From Oxytricha trifallax (Eukaryota > Ciliophora > Spirotrichea > Sporadotrichida > Oxytrichidae): a stretch of DNA of 64,000 nt. Shown piece by piece: positions 46,784-58,379 of this stretch (its first letter is position 1; each line of letters begins with the position of its first letter). The notes beneath the pieces were generated by a model. The model did no database searches, was not told the origin of the DNA, and saw only the letters and a list, made by a program, of their open reading frames with translations. Both the position numbers and the translations under genes were made by a program. The DNA is taken from assembly GCA_000711775.1 (NCBI GenBank), contig ARYC01001245.1, positions 33,296-97,295 on the forward strand, given 5' to 3'.

Positions 46784-48480
46784 ATGGAATTAAGCAATCA
46801 ACTTTAGCACTTTCATGTCAATTAAGTTTAGGAAAAAAAAGGAAATAAAAAGGAGTTGTATGACTTTTTATGCCAGGAGTGTGGAGATTATTTACCCAAA
46901 ATCAATTGCACTAATATCTATTTTTTTAGGAGAATATTGACAGGTGAGAAAGAGGTAAAACCTTTCCTTATTTAATCTTATAGTACTTGAAAAGATGTGA
47001 TGTTGTCATTGCAGCTGTACTTTAGATTGAGGAGTTAACTGGACACAATTTTCTAGAATATGAACTTCTAAAGCCTAGATTGCTTAAATATCTTCCAGAT
47101 TAAGCAGACTGGCTCCACCTCGATAAGAAGTGGATAACCGATGTCCTACTGTCCCTAGACACCTAAGGTATAAACGAAATGATCCTGAAAGCTAAATAAG
47201 ACAGAAGATAGTGACTCGATTAATCTTAGAATTCATTAGTACATATGAAGCCCGAGTTCATTTCTGAATTGAATGGCTCCCTAAACTATAGTGGTAAGTT
47301 AATAATTCCAACATATATTTGTCGTGCATAAAGGGAGATAGCCTATTCGATAAAGCAAAGTACAAAAAGAAAATCTAGATAGCCTATTCAAGAAGAGGAA
47401 AAGTTGCCAGAGGCAAATAATTATCCTTCAAAGCAAAAGTTTATAGACTAAAAAAAAAGAGTGAAAGATGAAATGGGCATGATGAAAAACTAAATAGACG
47501 ATTTGATCAACTATAAATCCCTTGTATTGCAACTTCATGAGGGTTGAGTTATTAATGGTGAAGACAGGTCCAAGGTATGGACCCTACATAATAGAATACA
47601 TACTTTATGATCTGAAAGTTTTAATTCTTTATAATTTCACTAATAATCCTTAATAAAACCATTTATATTTTTAAACATAGAATTATAAAAGCTTTGTTCT
47701 AAACATAAAAGTTTAATATCAATAAAATATTGATTTTAATTGGTTAGTCTCTTGTAAGATTTGCTTAGCAATATTCAAGTTTAATTATGTTCATGGTATC
47801 TTTGAATAAATTCTGTAATTATTAAAAAGCTAAAACGTAAATAAAATAATAGGGAAAAAAAACTTTGGGTTAGATATAAACTTGTCTTTATTAGAGTTTG
47901 TAATACTTTGTAATATTTCTTAGAAATCTATTTTTTCATACTATTAAGGCAATCCTTTATAATATTTAATTCTATTCTAAAAGAACTGTTCAATTCTTAA
48001 TATATAAAAACTAAAGTTTATAAAAGACTTTAGAATTTACTATTACAAACTAATTTCAATTTTTAATTCAACTTAATGTAATACTTTGTTAGATATTTAT
48101 GATTTATAATAGGAAATTAATTAATTTAATCAAAAACTTAATATATTAAAAGGTATTCTAACTAATCAGACGCAGGTCGACCAACAGCACTCACATAAAA
48201 TGTAAGTTTCAAAAAATATATATTCAAAGTTCTTTTTTAGCGGTCCTACCTGGTAGGATCTGGAGTGTCAGCAGACTGAAGCTTCGCAAGGCTACACTTG
48301 GAGGGGACAGGGGAGTGACTAGGATGAGGATGAAGATGACGAGGAAGAAGAAGATGAAACTGCTTTTAATCATGTTTCCATTTTTGATAAGTTTAATAAG
48401 TATTAGTATTTAGTTTAATAGATTAATTATAAATTTAAAGCTTTCTTATTATAAATTTTGATTGTAAGTCTTTCAAAAAT
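46784..48480 (+). CDS. spliced gene of unknown function, with acidic C-terminus
   Basis: ATG at 46784 (MELSNQLQHFHVNQVQEKKG), then ELYDFLCQECGDYLPKINCT, with a CxxC pair. Intron 46944-47014 (71 nt, GTGAGA...TTGCAG) joins RRIL-TA to VLQIEELTGHNFLEYELL, then LPDQADWLHLDKKWITDVLL. An in-frame TGA follows KAKQDRRQ (about 47213) and the same frame continues to 47548 with EEEKLPEANNYPSKQKFIDQ. After about 600 bp of AT-rich DNA a second coding island has QTQVDQQHSHKI, an intron at 48202-48240 (39 nt, GTAAGT...TTTTAG), GPTWQDLECQQTEASQGYTW and a very acidic tail (DQDEDEDDEEEED). The two islands may be one gene split by an eliminated sequence, or two genes. No family recognised. Confidence 0.6.
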
Positions 48481-48735
48481 AAATATAAGACTTTGCAATA
48501 CTTTGTAAGTTTTTATCATAATAATTTAAAAAAATTAAGTGCTTATAGTCTAAATATGAAATAAATTCGAAAAAAATAAATTAATAAAAATGATACTATA
48601 ATTAAAAATTAGTACATTGATCTAAAAATCAATTAGCCTTCCTTAAATAAACTGTGCCTAAATTAAAAGTTTCCTTTTTTAGTATTCCACTTTAGTATAT
48701 AAGCATGAAGCTCTCAAGTTAATATAAGAATTACA

Positions 48736-50110
48736 ATGAGCAAATAATAAAGTTCATAAAAGTTAAAGAAAGATTAAGCAAGCAAGTCTTCAGAAATGAA
48801 TTACTAATCTCCTAAATAAGTCAAGGAGACTCCCAAAGGTTGAAAATATTGAGATATAGACTTGGAAGAAAACAAAGCTAAAATATTAGAATATATTAAA
48901 AAGCAAGGTATTTTGGGGAACAAATCTTATAAAGATGTGAGAATTTAATTATTTAAAATGTTTGAGGATGAAACAATAGAGTAGCACAAGAAATGGCTTA
49001 TCTAGACTTTAAATAATAGAAAGAGTGATGCCAAATCTAATACACAGTCATAAGCAAATTCCCAAAATAAACAAAAAAATAATTAATTAAAAAAGCTAAA
49101 AATAAGGGAGGAATAAAATTCAGAATAGAGAGTAGAAAATAGTAGTGAAAAATATCTAATCAGCAAAATAAAAACTTGAATTATTAAAACCTTCACTTAA
49201 TAAAACAGAAACCGAAGATAGAGAGACCTACTCTGATGCTTCGTATCTTAATGAAGAGAAAGTTGAATAATTTATTTCTGATTATTTGAAATAATTTGCA
49301 AATAACTAAATTAAAATATGTATGATGAGCTTTTAACACAAATTCTCGATGTTCTTGAAGGCAAACTCTATTAAAAATTGGACAATCAAATTAATTAAGT
49401 TATTGATAATGTTGATATTATTTAGAAAGTACACAAGCTTGATTTTCTAAAATTAAAAAATTATAGATGAAGGAAAAGAGTAAATTCAACTTTAATTTCA
49501 AATCTTTTTAAGATATTAAAAAGTAGTCACTAACTTTAGGTGTTGCATCTCAATAAGCGCTTGCAAATCACGAGAGAAATTCCAAAGAATAAAACCAAAA
49601 ATTAAAAGACACAATTGAAAAAGTCTCAAATAACTTAGCTTTATTATAAGAACGATATTAAGAATTTGTCCCATGTGATAACATAACAATTCTAGGCTAA
49701 GGATGCTTTAATCGATGAAATTCTAAAAAATCAAAAATTTTTATCTCAGCAAGTTAACAAAACTATTTCAGAATTTAAGAAGTTAATATATGAAAATTTA
49801 TAAGGATCAAGGATGAACATTAAAAAGATAGATTAAAAAATATAAAGAATCGAGAAAGAGGATTAAAAATATAAAATAGGATTTGACGGCTAAAATTGGT
49901 AACAATAATTAAACTAAAATAAAAACACTGCAAATGATATCAATGTATACCAAGCAAAGTAATAATTGAGTCATCAGCATTAATAATCTCAAACTATATC
50001 TAGATTTAACAAAGGTGATGAATCTGTGAGATTCATTTTATTAGAGAGCAAACCCCATTTATTTGATTAAAATACCTAAAAAATATATGAAATTGAGGAC
50101 TTAAAATAAT
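48736..50110 (+). CDS. glutamine/lysine-rich coiled-coil-like ORF, broken
   Basis: ATG at 48736 (MSKQQSSQKLKKDQASKSSE). A 21-nt candidate intron at 48839-48859 (GTTGAA...ATATAG) joins ETPK to DLEENKAKILEYIKKQGILG, then YKDVRIQLFKMFEDETIEQH. A frame change near 49180 continues LELLKPSLNKTETEDRETYS and YLNEEKVEQFISDYLKQF; later frames give LTQILDVLEGKLYQKLDNQI and a helical stretch to about 49900. Strongly charged, no known domain. Could be a retroelement ORF1-type protein or a germline-limited gene. Confidence 0.4.
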
Positions 50111-50186
50111 TCTGACATGTTCATTTAACTTATAACTTAGTTACTTACTTCTTTAATAATTAAATATTGTTCTAAAATATCCTCAT

Positions 50187-50201
50187 GGGGTCTTGGGGTT
50201 T
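50187..50201 (-). repeat. degenerate telomere-like repeat
   Basis: GGGGTCTTGGGGTTT, close to two G4T4 units. An isolated sequence with no partner found, so it may be the eroded end of a TBE-like element. Confidence 0.4.
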
Positions 50202-50276
50202 AACTGTTAGAATAGGAGATTGTTTAATTTAAAATTTATTTATTATTAATTCTCTTAATTATTATAATTATTATTA

Positions 50277-50345
50277 GGTTGCTTTTTAATAAATCAATAT
50301 ACTACTACTACTAGGGAGGGGGGTAGTATGAAATTAAAAACAACC
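50277..50345. repeat. small MITE-like stem-loop, second copy
   Basis: Ends GGTTGCTTTTTAAT and ATTAAAAACAACC inverted around AGGGAGGGGGGTAG. Ends match 30754-30868. Confidence 0.45.
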
Positions 50346-50429
50346 TTATAATTTTATTAAAACTATTGATTATTAAATATTAGTAGTTCTAATTAAATTA
50401 ATTTCTCTTTCCATTCTCATTAAATATGC

Positions 50430-51850
50430 TGCCTGAAGACCACTGAATGTCATCGATAGAGAAGAGACGGTCATCCTACTTGGTAAAGTTGTCACCATCG
50501 ATCCTGATCACGCTACTGGTCTCAAAGTGTCATGCCATTTAACCATTGCCTACCTCCGTCTTCCATAAACGCTTAAAGAGCTTATTCGAAATCTTTATCA
50601 GCTTTTACAACATGTCCAAAGATATCTACGAAACAGTTGAAGCCATTCTTGCCTCAGAAAACACTAATAAACATGAAGCTATCTAGAAGAGCAAATTGAA
50701 ATCAAAGCAATGGAGAGGGAGCTATTCCCCTAATGAACAACAAGAAGACTAATAGACAATCTTTAGAGAACACCAACGATGATTAGAAGATTGTGGATTT
50801 AAATTGAAGACTTGGTTTTAGCAATACAATTTACAAAGATAACGGGAGGACATTAGATATTGATACTTTAATGCTCTTAACTAAAATAAAAACTAACGAC
50901 ATTCATGCAAGTCTTTAAAATGTTGGGTAGTTCAACGATGCCTTTTGGCCAGAGAGTGGTTCCTGGATGCCTTAGGAATCACTATATGTGGCTAGGGTGC
51001 CAAAATAGAAAACTACTAAAAAAAAGGAATTCCTTTAGTGTGCAGCGGATTCCTATTAGTTCTTGTGAAATTCCTCAATAAATAATATGGAAAACTTTAA
51101 TTAGCATTCTGAGCACTCGATAAAGAGTGAAAAAGATGGACTCCACCGGGTTTAAATGTCTAATGCAGATTAATACAATGTGGTACGATACCTTTTTGTA
51201 ATACTTATTACTGAGGGGTCGATCAATAATATTTTAGTCTATCATTTATATTAGAGGAGATGACAGTCTAGGAGGCGACAAGTCACTGCTTTGTATGATG
51301 CTTTACATAATGGTTCTAAAAATGAGATATTTGGAAATTCATCTGGAAGCTACATTTGTTTTCTTTTCAGATAGTTTAAAACTCGCATTAATAAGTAGAT
51401 GCTCCTGAGCAAAAAAAGGAAATAGTTAATGCTTCTTAATACTGGGCCGTGCCTCAGGGTTCTAGAACGAAGATGGCTCACTTTAAGACGTAGATTATAG
51501 AATATAAAGAGGAGTTGCAATTGGAGGAGTCAGCAATAGAATAGAGAGAACCAGTTTTGTGAAGGTGGAGGAGATATTTCAGAATATTATTCTATAAATC
51601 CTGAATCACTCAAACAGCTTCGCGATTAAGTTATTTGAGTGTATCCCCTTCGTACCCTACACTTTTGCATTACGAATCAGCCGTATTATCAACAATTCAA
51701 ATGCGACAAAGCTCCTAAATCACTACAATTAAGAAGTCAAACTCCAAATTACCAAATAGATCAAGATAAATGATCCCAGGTAGACACCTGATTACTCAAA
51801 ATAGATCAATCAGCAGATTAAATAAATATTAGTAAATTATGACTTAAGCC
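50430..51850 (+). other. coding island, unidentified, frame changes
   Basis: GC-richer than its flanks, with protein-like readings that change frame. Plus-strand pieces: about 50600-50790 MSKDIYETVEAILASENTNK; about 50805-51065 NGRTLDIDTLMLLTKIKTND then QNVGQFNDAFWPESGSWMPQ; about 51110-51255 EKDGLHRVQMSNADQYNVVR then YLFVILITEGSINNILVYHL; about 51395-51560 APEQKKEIVNASQYWAVPQG then AHFKTQIIEYKEELQLEESA; about 51560-51850 KVEEIFQNIILQILNHSNSF then RISRIINNSNATKLLNHYNQ. For 50430-50600 a minus-strand reading (VIRIDGDNFTKQDDRLFSID) is at least as good, so strand may switch. This fits several macronuclear-destined segments in one place, or a decayed gene. No domain recognised. Confidence 0.45.
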
Positions 51851-51879
51851 AAAAAATCACTCTCATTATATTAATTATT

Positions 51880-52765
51880 GTAAGTATTTATTTTTCTCTT
51901 TCACTTTATTTTAAAAATCTTTTATTAATATACCTATGAAAGACTATTTTATAAAGTTTTAATAAATTTGATTCTTTATTATGCTTTATACATATATTAA
52001 AAAACTATTATCTAACTCATTTTAAAAATCAAATAAATTAAACATTTATTTGGTTTCATTACCATTATATCCTATACTTTAGCCTATTTTACAAATGACG
52101 TTTTAAACTGTAAATTATAATAATATATAATATGCTGGAAATTATAATATTTTATCAGCTTCAAATAATTGACCACTTGCTCAACTTATGGAAAATAATT
52201 CAAGATTTTAGGATTGACTGCAATCATTGTAAAGCCTACACATTAAGTAACTAAGTAAATATTTATAATTATTTTATTAATACTTTTTAAGTGATTATTC
52301 CTGAAAAAGACAGTGTTCTTAATTAGAATTTTAAAATGTTTTTATTAAAAGAATTTATCAACTTCATTATCTTTCCGAGTCATCTAATCTCAAAGTTTTG
52401 ATGAATGTCGATAGTTTGCATAAGTACCATAAATTTAGAGCAAAATTGTAATTCACTGCTGAGAGAAATACTGATAAAATTAATGGCTAGTACTTACTAG
52501 GCATTATTTTTTTAATAGTTTTGGTAATAAATAGTTGTATTAAGTTATTCTGTAATTAATATTATCTTTCATAGCATGAACTTTATGAAGTATGACACTA
52601 TCTTTTTTATTCAATTTACTTTCGCCTTCATATTTACCTCACCAGTATCATAGTCAAATGCCTCTAAAAATGTAATAGAGTAAAGGAAGGTACATTTCAA
52701 AGACATTTTCATTGTACTTTTTATTTTCAATTTAAAGCAAAAGGTTATTTTGAAATTTATATAAT
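51880..52765. other. AT-rich spacer
   Basis: Nothing recognised. Confidence 0.5.
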
Positions 52766-52780
52766 AAAGTATGTTTTAAG

Positions 52781-53099
52781 TTTAGGACCTACTGTCCAGA
52801 TGGCTGGCTGATTGACCAATTCTGATAGGGTAAGGGGTTCAAAACCCAGGGTTCACTAATATTTGTACCTGTTAAAAAGTACAGGATACTCGTCCGGAGC
52901 TGGTATGACGTTAAATGGTAGCACATGACCCGGATTGGAAATCTGGAAGGGCTACATGGATGAAAGGACACGAGTTTGGACTACGGTTGAGTTTGGTGGT
53001 GACCAAACCTGACGCTTCCGGAGGGGAGGTCGGGAGGAAGACTCCCTTCAGTCTTATTTCCCTTCAATATTAATTTCCTAATAACTTATCTATCTATCT
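52781..53099 (+). mobile_element. tRNA-like SINE with TATC tail
   Basis: A 319-bp GC-richer block in AT-rich DNA. Imperfect 15-bp direct repeats flank it: AAAGTATGTTTTAAG (52766-52780) and AAAGTACGTTTTATG (53100-53114), 13 of 15 identical. The 3' end is a tetranucleotide tail (TATC)n. Near the 5' end GGTTCAAAACC (52836-52846) fits the pol III B-box GGTTCRANNCC exactly, and TGGCTGGCTGATTG about 35 bp upstream is an A-box-like D-arm. No ORF of note. A SINE needs a LINE partner for mobility, and no TATC-tailed LINE is visible here. Confidence 0.7.
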
Positions 53100-53114
53100 A
53101 AAGTACGTTTTATG

Positions 53115-54960
53115 AAGATCCTTATGCCAAGTGCATCAATACATTTATTCAATTAAAGTCTTTGATGATCATGTTTAAATATGCATCTACTTCGTTATTC
53201 TTATATCCATCACTTTTATTCTCAAAATAAACTACTTGTAATTTTCACTTGAATGCATGCTGTGTATTTATTTAATAATTGAATTATATTTAAATATAAT
53301 CATATTTAAGTCATTTATCTGATAAGGTAAGTATATTTATGAATTTTGACAAGTAATCGACTCTGTAAGATCTCTAGATTGTATCTTATTAATGTTAAGT
53401 TTTAATCTTGAAACAATTTTGCTACTTTCACTTTTCTCAATAGTAAGAATATCTCAAAAGAAAGAAAGTAAGCAAGGCTATATCTTCTTTTACACTGCCA
53501 TTCTATTGGGTTGAATTTATTGTAAATTGCTGAACTTTTCATTGCATTTGAAAGAGTTGTTTGCCAATAAGACCACTAAATATAAATTATAATAAAAATA
53601 CTAAGTATTAATTTTCATCTATCAAAATAAACAAAAATAAGTGATTTGTAGAAATATAATGCTTATATTTATCATATTAATTTATATATTCTTATGATTA
53701 ATCAACTAAATAATAAGCATTATTTAAACAACTAAATTAATATGGTTTATTAAAAATTAAGTGAAAAGTATATGTCTACATTTACAATTTTTTTTCGATT
53801 TATAGTTAAGTCTTAATGATTAATAAATATTAGTTTATTTAAAGTCATAATTTATAATTATTAACTAGGTCAAATTTATAAAAAATGAAAGTTAACTTTA
53901 AATAATTTCTGATATCTTTTAATTTCTGATGTGGAATCCTGGATTAATGAGAATTTATAAAGTTAAATTATCTACAACATTAAATTTAATATTAGAATTA
54001 TGTCTATCAGAATTACAGTAAATGAATTTACACTTACAATTATTTAAAAATAAAAGATATTAAATTAAGATGTTAATTATTTTCTAGATTATGAAGATTA
54101 AATAGGTATAATAATCATTCAAAATATAAAAGTGGGGCAAAAGTAACAAAAGTTTTCTACTTTTGCCACACTTTTTTTTACACTACAATGTTCTTTCATA
54201 CTAGTATTTTAATTACTCTAAACAATGATAAACTATTAATAGCTATGTTTAAGTTTGAATATTTAAATTTAAAATTCACTTATTAAAAAGAAATCTGATA
54301 ATTATTGACTAACACTCTAATATTATCAATTAAAGATAAGATATGATTTAAAATAATTTTTAGATAATTATTATCCTGCTTGTTTTAAATTTCAAAATAA
54401 ATTTTCATATATTGTGCATTGATGTTCTGAACTGTGTTAGTAATTTCTTTTAATTTAGGTACACTTGATGACACCTTATCGATACTTTAATTATAGGATT
54501 TATAATAATTAATTCTTGGCAGACTAACCAGCAAAATGAAAATTTTTTCAAAGTCGTTTAAATAGCTTGACATTATTGCACTCTATGCTCCACTATTTCA
54601 AATCATTTCACCTGGATTAACAAATAATATAAAATTGAGAATATTATTAAGTAGAGAGTTATAAAGTTTAAAATATTACAATTAAATTTATTATGAAATA
54701 AAATCAATTTTTAATTCTATATATTAATTAGTGTTTAATAAATCTAAATTAAATTTCCCCAAAAATAAATTTGAATTATTTTTAAAATATATTATATAAT
54801 CTTTCTAAATCATAGCCTAGGTCCTCAATAATAATCTCAAATATATTATAAAAAGATAAACTTGATCCCTTCATGCCTTGAGAGAATATTTTGCATTAGA
54901 AGATTAATAATTTACTTTAATACAAGAAAATTAAGTAAGATGATCATTATTTATCAAAAC
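53115..54960. other. AT-rich spacer with one inverted repeat
   Basis: Holds the inverted repeat GTGGGGCAAAAGTA / TACTTTTGCCACAC (54132-54171). No gene recognised. Confidence 0.5.
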
Positions 54961-55659
54961 TCAAGATAGATATACAAGTTTGTTCTACGAAGATTTGTAA
55001 TAGTTTGTATTTAATGTAAGATGGATTGATGCTTGATTTGATAAAAACATAACTTAAACATTTTAAAATTATTCATTAAACATTTTAGGATAAATGCCAA
55101 CATCATCTTTTTTAATTTTCCTATAAAAATACGATTTAAATATAATTTTTAAGTCATATGCGTCCTTTAAAATATAGTTATATTATTGTTTAATCTATAA
55201 AGATTCTAAATGATTTAATGTATCATCTATTGATTTGGAAAGGTACTCTTTATTCTAATAAATTTAAATTTCTTCTTTTACTTTTATTTGGAAAAAAGTC
55301 AGGCTTTACTTGAAAATCAGTGTATTAATCTTGTAGAATGGGGTGCGTAAATCTTTGATGTAATTTCCAGAAATTCCATTCTCATTGTAAATTAACTGAT
55401 TAATTAATTTTTTAAATGTTCCCTCTTTTTAATGATGCTTCACCAAAACATCCAATAGGATATTAATCAAGAATGCTTGAATAATGTAGTATATGCTATT
55501 TTTACTATTGTAATCCAAATGGCATTCCATATGATGTGGCATAAAGTTCTTGAAAAATAACATCTTTTACAAAACTTTGTTTAATGAAATATTGTCATCT
55601 TATTAGTAGTAAGAGCAGGATCTTCTAGGAATCATATGTGATAGACTTATATTCCTCAT
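54961..55659 (-). CDS. candidate ORF, no recognised family
   Basis: ATG at 55659 (MRNISLSHMIPRRSCSYYQQ), TGA at 54961-54963, 232 codons without TGA; the frame is open upstream to about 55957. Contains FFKNFMPHHMECHLDYNSKN, LVKHHQKEGTFKKLINQLIY, NENGISGNYIKDLRTPFYKI and IYPKMFNEQ. Residue composition (balanced K, D, E) is more protein-like than random AT-rich translation, but with only TGA as stop frames of this length do occur by chance in AT-rich DNA. Not assigned. Confidence 0.3.
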
Positions 55660-56270
55660 TTTTTTGACCAATTTATAAAATAATTTTTGTGAACGGCTAA
55701 ATTAGAATGTTTTTAAAATAAATATTGACAATTGCTTCAAGTTTATTTGGAAATAAATAAAAGTCTTAAAGATTTGTTAAAGCTTTGTAAACCAATTATA
55801 ATAGCATATTTAAATTTCTTACAGAAAATTAATTTGAAATTAGACAGTATATCTTTACTTTTTTGGAACTTGAGTTTATATATAGGTTCTGTATTTAATT
55901 GAGTGTACTTTAATATTAAAAATAACCATATACTCTCTAATCTTTTAAACAGTTCATTCTTATAAATGATTTCTTGTAATCCTAATGAATTAACATTTTA
56001 ATCTTACCAATTATTGAATTGTATTTGAGTGTTTTCCTTGAAAATCTTAATTCAAAACCCCATTGATTAATTACGACAAGAGGATAAGAGTTAAGAACAA
56101 TTAAATTAACTTTTAAATTCTTTAATTATTATATGTGGCTATTTAATATTACAACTGGCTTGATTAATTATTTTCATAAAATAAATCTAATAGTGTGTTT
56201 AAATTTAATTTTAGATTAATTATATTTAATTTCAGTCAATTACTAATAATTTATTAATACACATCTTACA

Positions 56271-57560
56271 ATGCGAGAAGAGCAAGCATCTACTGGTTAT
56301 AATCAGGCTGAAAAGCTTGATAAAAATAATTATTTTTAGACTGAGAAATAGTTAAACCTTTAAAACCTTCATAAAAGAATACCCATGATTCAAAAATTAT
56401 AATAATTAAAGAGACAGATTAATTAGAAATTAATAAACAGCTATTCAAACTTTTTATTACTTAATAGTATCAATAAATTTTATTCATTTTACTAATATAG
56501 TAGCTAAGTTAGTTCTTATAATATACATTACCTTAATTAAGATCCTAGGACTATCTCATGAAAATTCGTGTATTAGCTGCGTAAAACTTCATTGAAAAGT
56601 TAGCATTGTTTTTTGAAAGTTCTAAATTCTTTTTTTTTTAAATCTTAGATCCAGAATTTTATAGTTAAATTTTCAGGACGATGCGAAGACTTTAGTCATG
56701 CAGTAGTTCATTCATGATTAATAGAAAATGACGAACCCCTCAAAGATTTTGTAGACTTTGACTAGACTAATTTGAGTATCTCATCAGAGCAGAAACTCTT
56801 CAGAATTGGATTGGGCTTTCATTGAGAACGGGTAGTTATGTTTCACAGATGGTACTCAGAATCGAGAATTAGTCCATCAACTTTATAAAGACTATACAAA
56901 AGTTCGGGGATTAACTTCAAGACTATTAAACTAGTCAAGCGAAGTGAGTCAATTCCGATTGAGAAGCTAACTGCTCTAAAAATAATGATGAAAACAACCT
57001 TCATTAATGAACTTTAACAAAGTGCCGTGATTTTCTTTGTTGATGAGGCCATTTTCTCTCCATCGACTCAGCTTAGTCGATCATGGGCCAAGACCTATTC
57101 TCATCCGTATCTCAAGGATCGATGATCTGAAATCACTACTTATGCATTACTCGCTGGAATCTCGAAAAAACTAGGCCTAGTGTATTATAGATTATTCAAG
57201 AGGTCAATTCGAAATCCTGAGTTTGTCTAGTATCTAACTGAGCTGAGATAAAAGTTCCTTGATCAAAGACTAGCTGTATTTAATTACAATCTCTCAGTGC
57301 ATCGAATCAAGATTACTCGGGATTGCATCAGAGATTCGATGATTACTCCCATCTTTATTGTTCCTTATTCCCCCTAAAATAACGGAATTGAAAGCTAATT
57401 TTACACAGATAAGCAAATATACAAGAAAGAAATGTTAAGAAGGTTAAATGGGAATTAAAGATCAAGAGTAAAGCAATGTATAAAAATTTCAATCGAGGAA
57501 GTAGACAAAGTGACAATAATTAATTAAGTGAATTAAGAAATTTAAAAATTCTTAAAGCTT
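56271..57560 (+). pseudogene. element F transposase, catalytic Asp replaced
   Basis: A possible N-terminal exon starts at ATG 56271 (MREEQASTGYNQAEKLDKNN). The main frame is clear from about 56825: ERVVMFHRWYSESRISPSTL, GINFKTIKLVKRSESIPIEK, VIFFVDEAIFSPSTQLSRSW (first Asp), ITTYALLAGISKKLGLVYYR, VFNYNLSVHRIKITRD, IVPYSPQNNGIES (Glu). It aligns along its length with the TBE transposases, for example VMFHRKF, HAILAGISED and FVDNLSVH. In the second catalytic motif VDNLSVH reads NYNLSVH, so the Asp is Tyr. In-frame TGA codons occur before ERVV and after KDR. The 3' end overlaps the convergent 22-kDa gene. Confidence 0.82.
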
Positions 57561-58379
57561 AATGACTATGTTTAACTAATCATTAAATCATCATATCTTG
57601 ATTCTGCTTGCTAAGGGTCCTTTGTTAAATATTAATTATTTTCATAGTCATCTGCCAATCTCTTCCTCTTAGTGATAGTCTTATTTTCTTCCAGTACTTA
57701 CAAAGGTGGTCTTCTAGCTCCTATTAGTCTTGATGCGATGTCAAAGGATTTGTTTTAGGATTTTTATCTGCTTAGTCTTGATCTCTGCTTCATCAAATAT
57801 ATTGCTTTGCCAGGTTTCTCTATAAGAATTAAGCTCAATAAGCATTATTCGAAACAAAGGGGTACTTGAGGAGATCATCAAACCACTCTGGAGTAACTTC
57901 TATTCCGTTTTGCTCTGAATTTTGAGCTCCTTCGTTAAATCGTGCCTTATGGGCGTGATCTACGACTACTTTTTAATAGTCTGGCCTAACAGTTCCCAGG
58001 ATTGAGAAGAAAAAATGTCTTTCAGGAAGTTGACCTGAATTCAAATCTAAGGAAGGCATGTATTAGGAGACTAGGTGATCTGATAAAGCATCGTTTTATA
58101 AGTTTTTAACGGAGAGCTCTTGAAAAAAAGGTACATAAATGCTGTGAATCTAGTCTTGCTTCAATGCCTTTTTCGACCCATTGAGTATCGATCTTAAAAA
58201 AGCAATCCGAGTCGATTAGTAATTAGGGAGGAACAAGTTGACTACAAAAATAAATAAAAACAGATAAAGTTATATTACGATGCTAAGTCATTTACAGATA
58301 AATGTCATTTTTAGATCTAAACATCTAAACTTAGCTCTTCGCTTTTCACGAATCTCTTCTCAAGACAATAGTCATCCAT
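57560..58379 (-). CDS. element F 22-kDa homologue, two introns
   Basis: ATG at 58379 (MDDYCLEKRFVKSEELSLD). Intron 1 (about 58213-58253, acceptor TTTTTGTAG) precedes NLFLPNYQSTRIAFLRSILN, aligning with VGLFLPTMEGTKFHFLKAIL of TBEs. Then QIHSIYVPFFQELSVKNLQN, LDLNSGQLPERHFFFSILGT, VRPDYQKVVVDHAHKARF and NGIEVTPEWFDDLLKYPFVS. Intron 2 is 57820-57848 (29 nt) with donor AT instead of GT, then KPGKAIYLMKQRSRLSRQKS and a tail with KRKRLADDYENN. Apart from exon 1 the frame is intact, which makes this the best-preserved open copy in the window. Exact stop uncertain. Confidence 0.75.

Noticed and set aside
52789-52971. Minus-strand 60-codon run
   Set aside because: Lies inside the SINE candidate; no protein similarity and the wrong context.
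52781-53099. Possibility that the block is a structural RNA (U3, RNase P, SRP or telomerase RNA)
   Set aside because: None of their conserved motifs could be placed, there is no C4A4 template, and the flanking direct repeats with a TATC tail favour a SINE.
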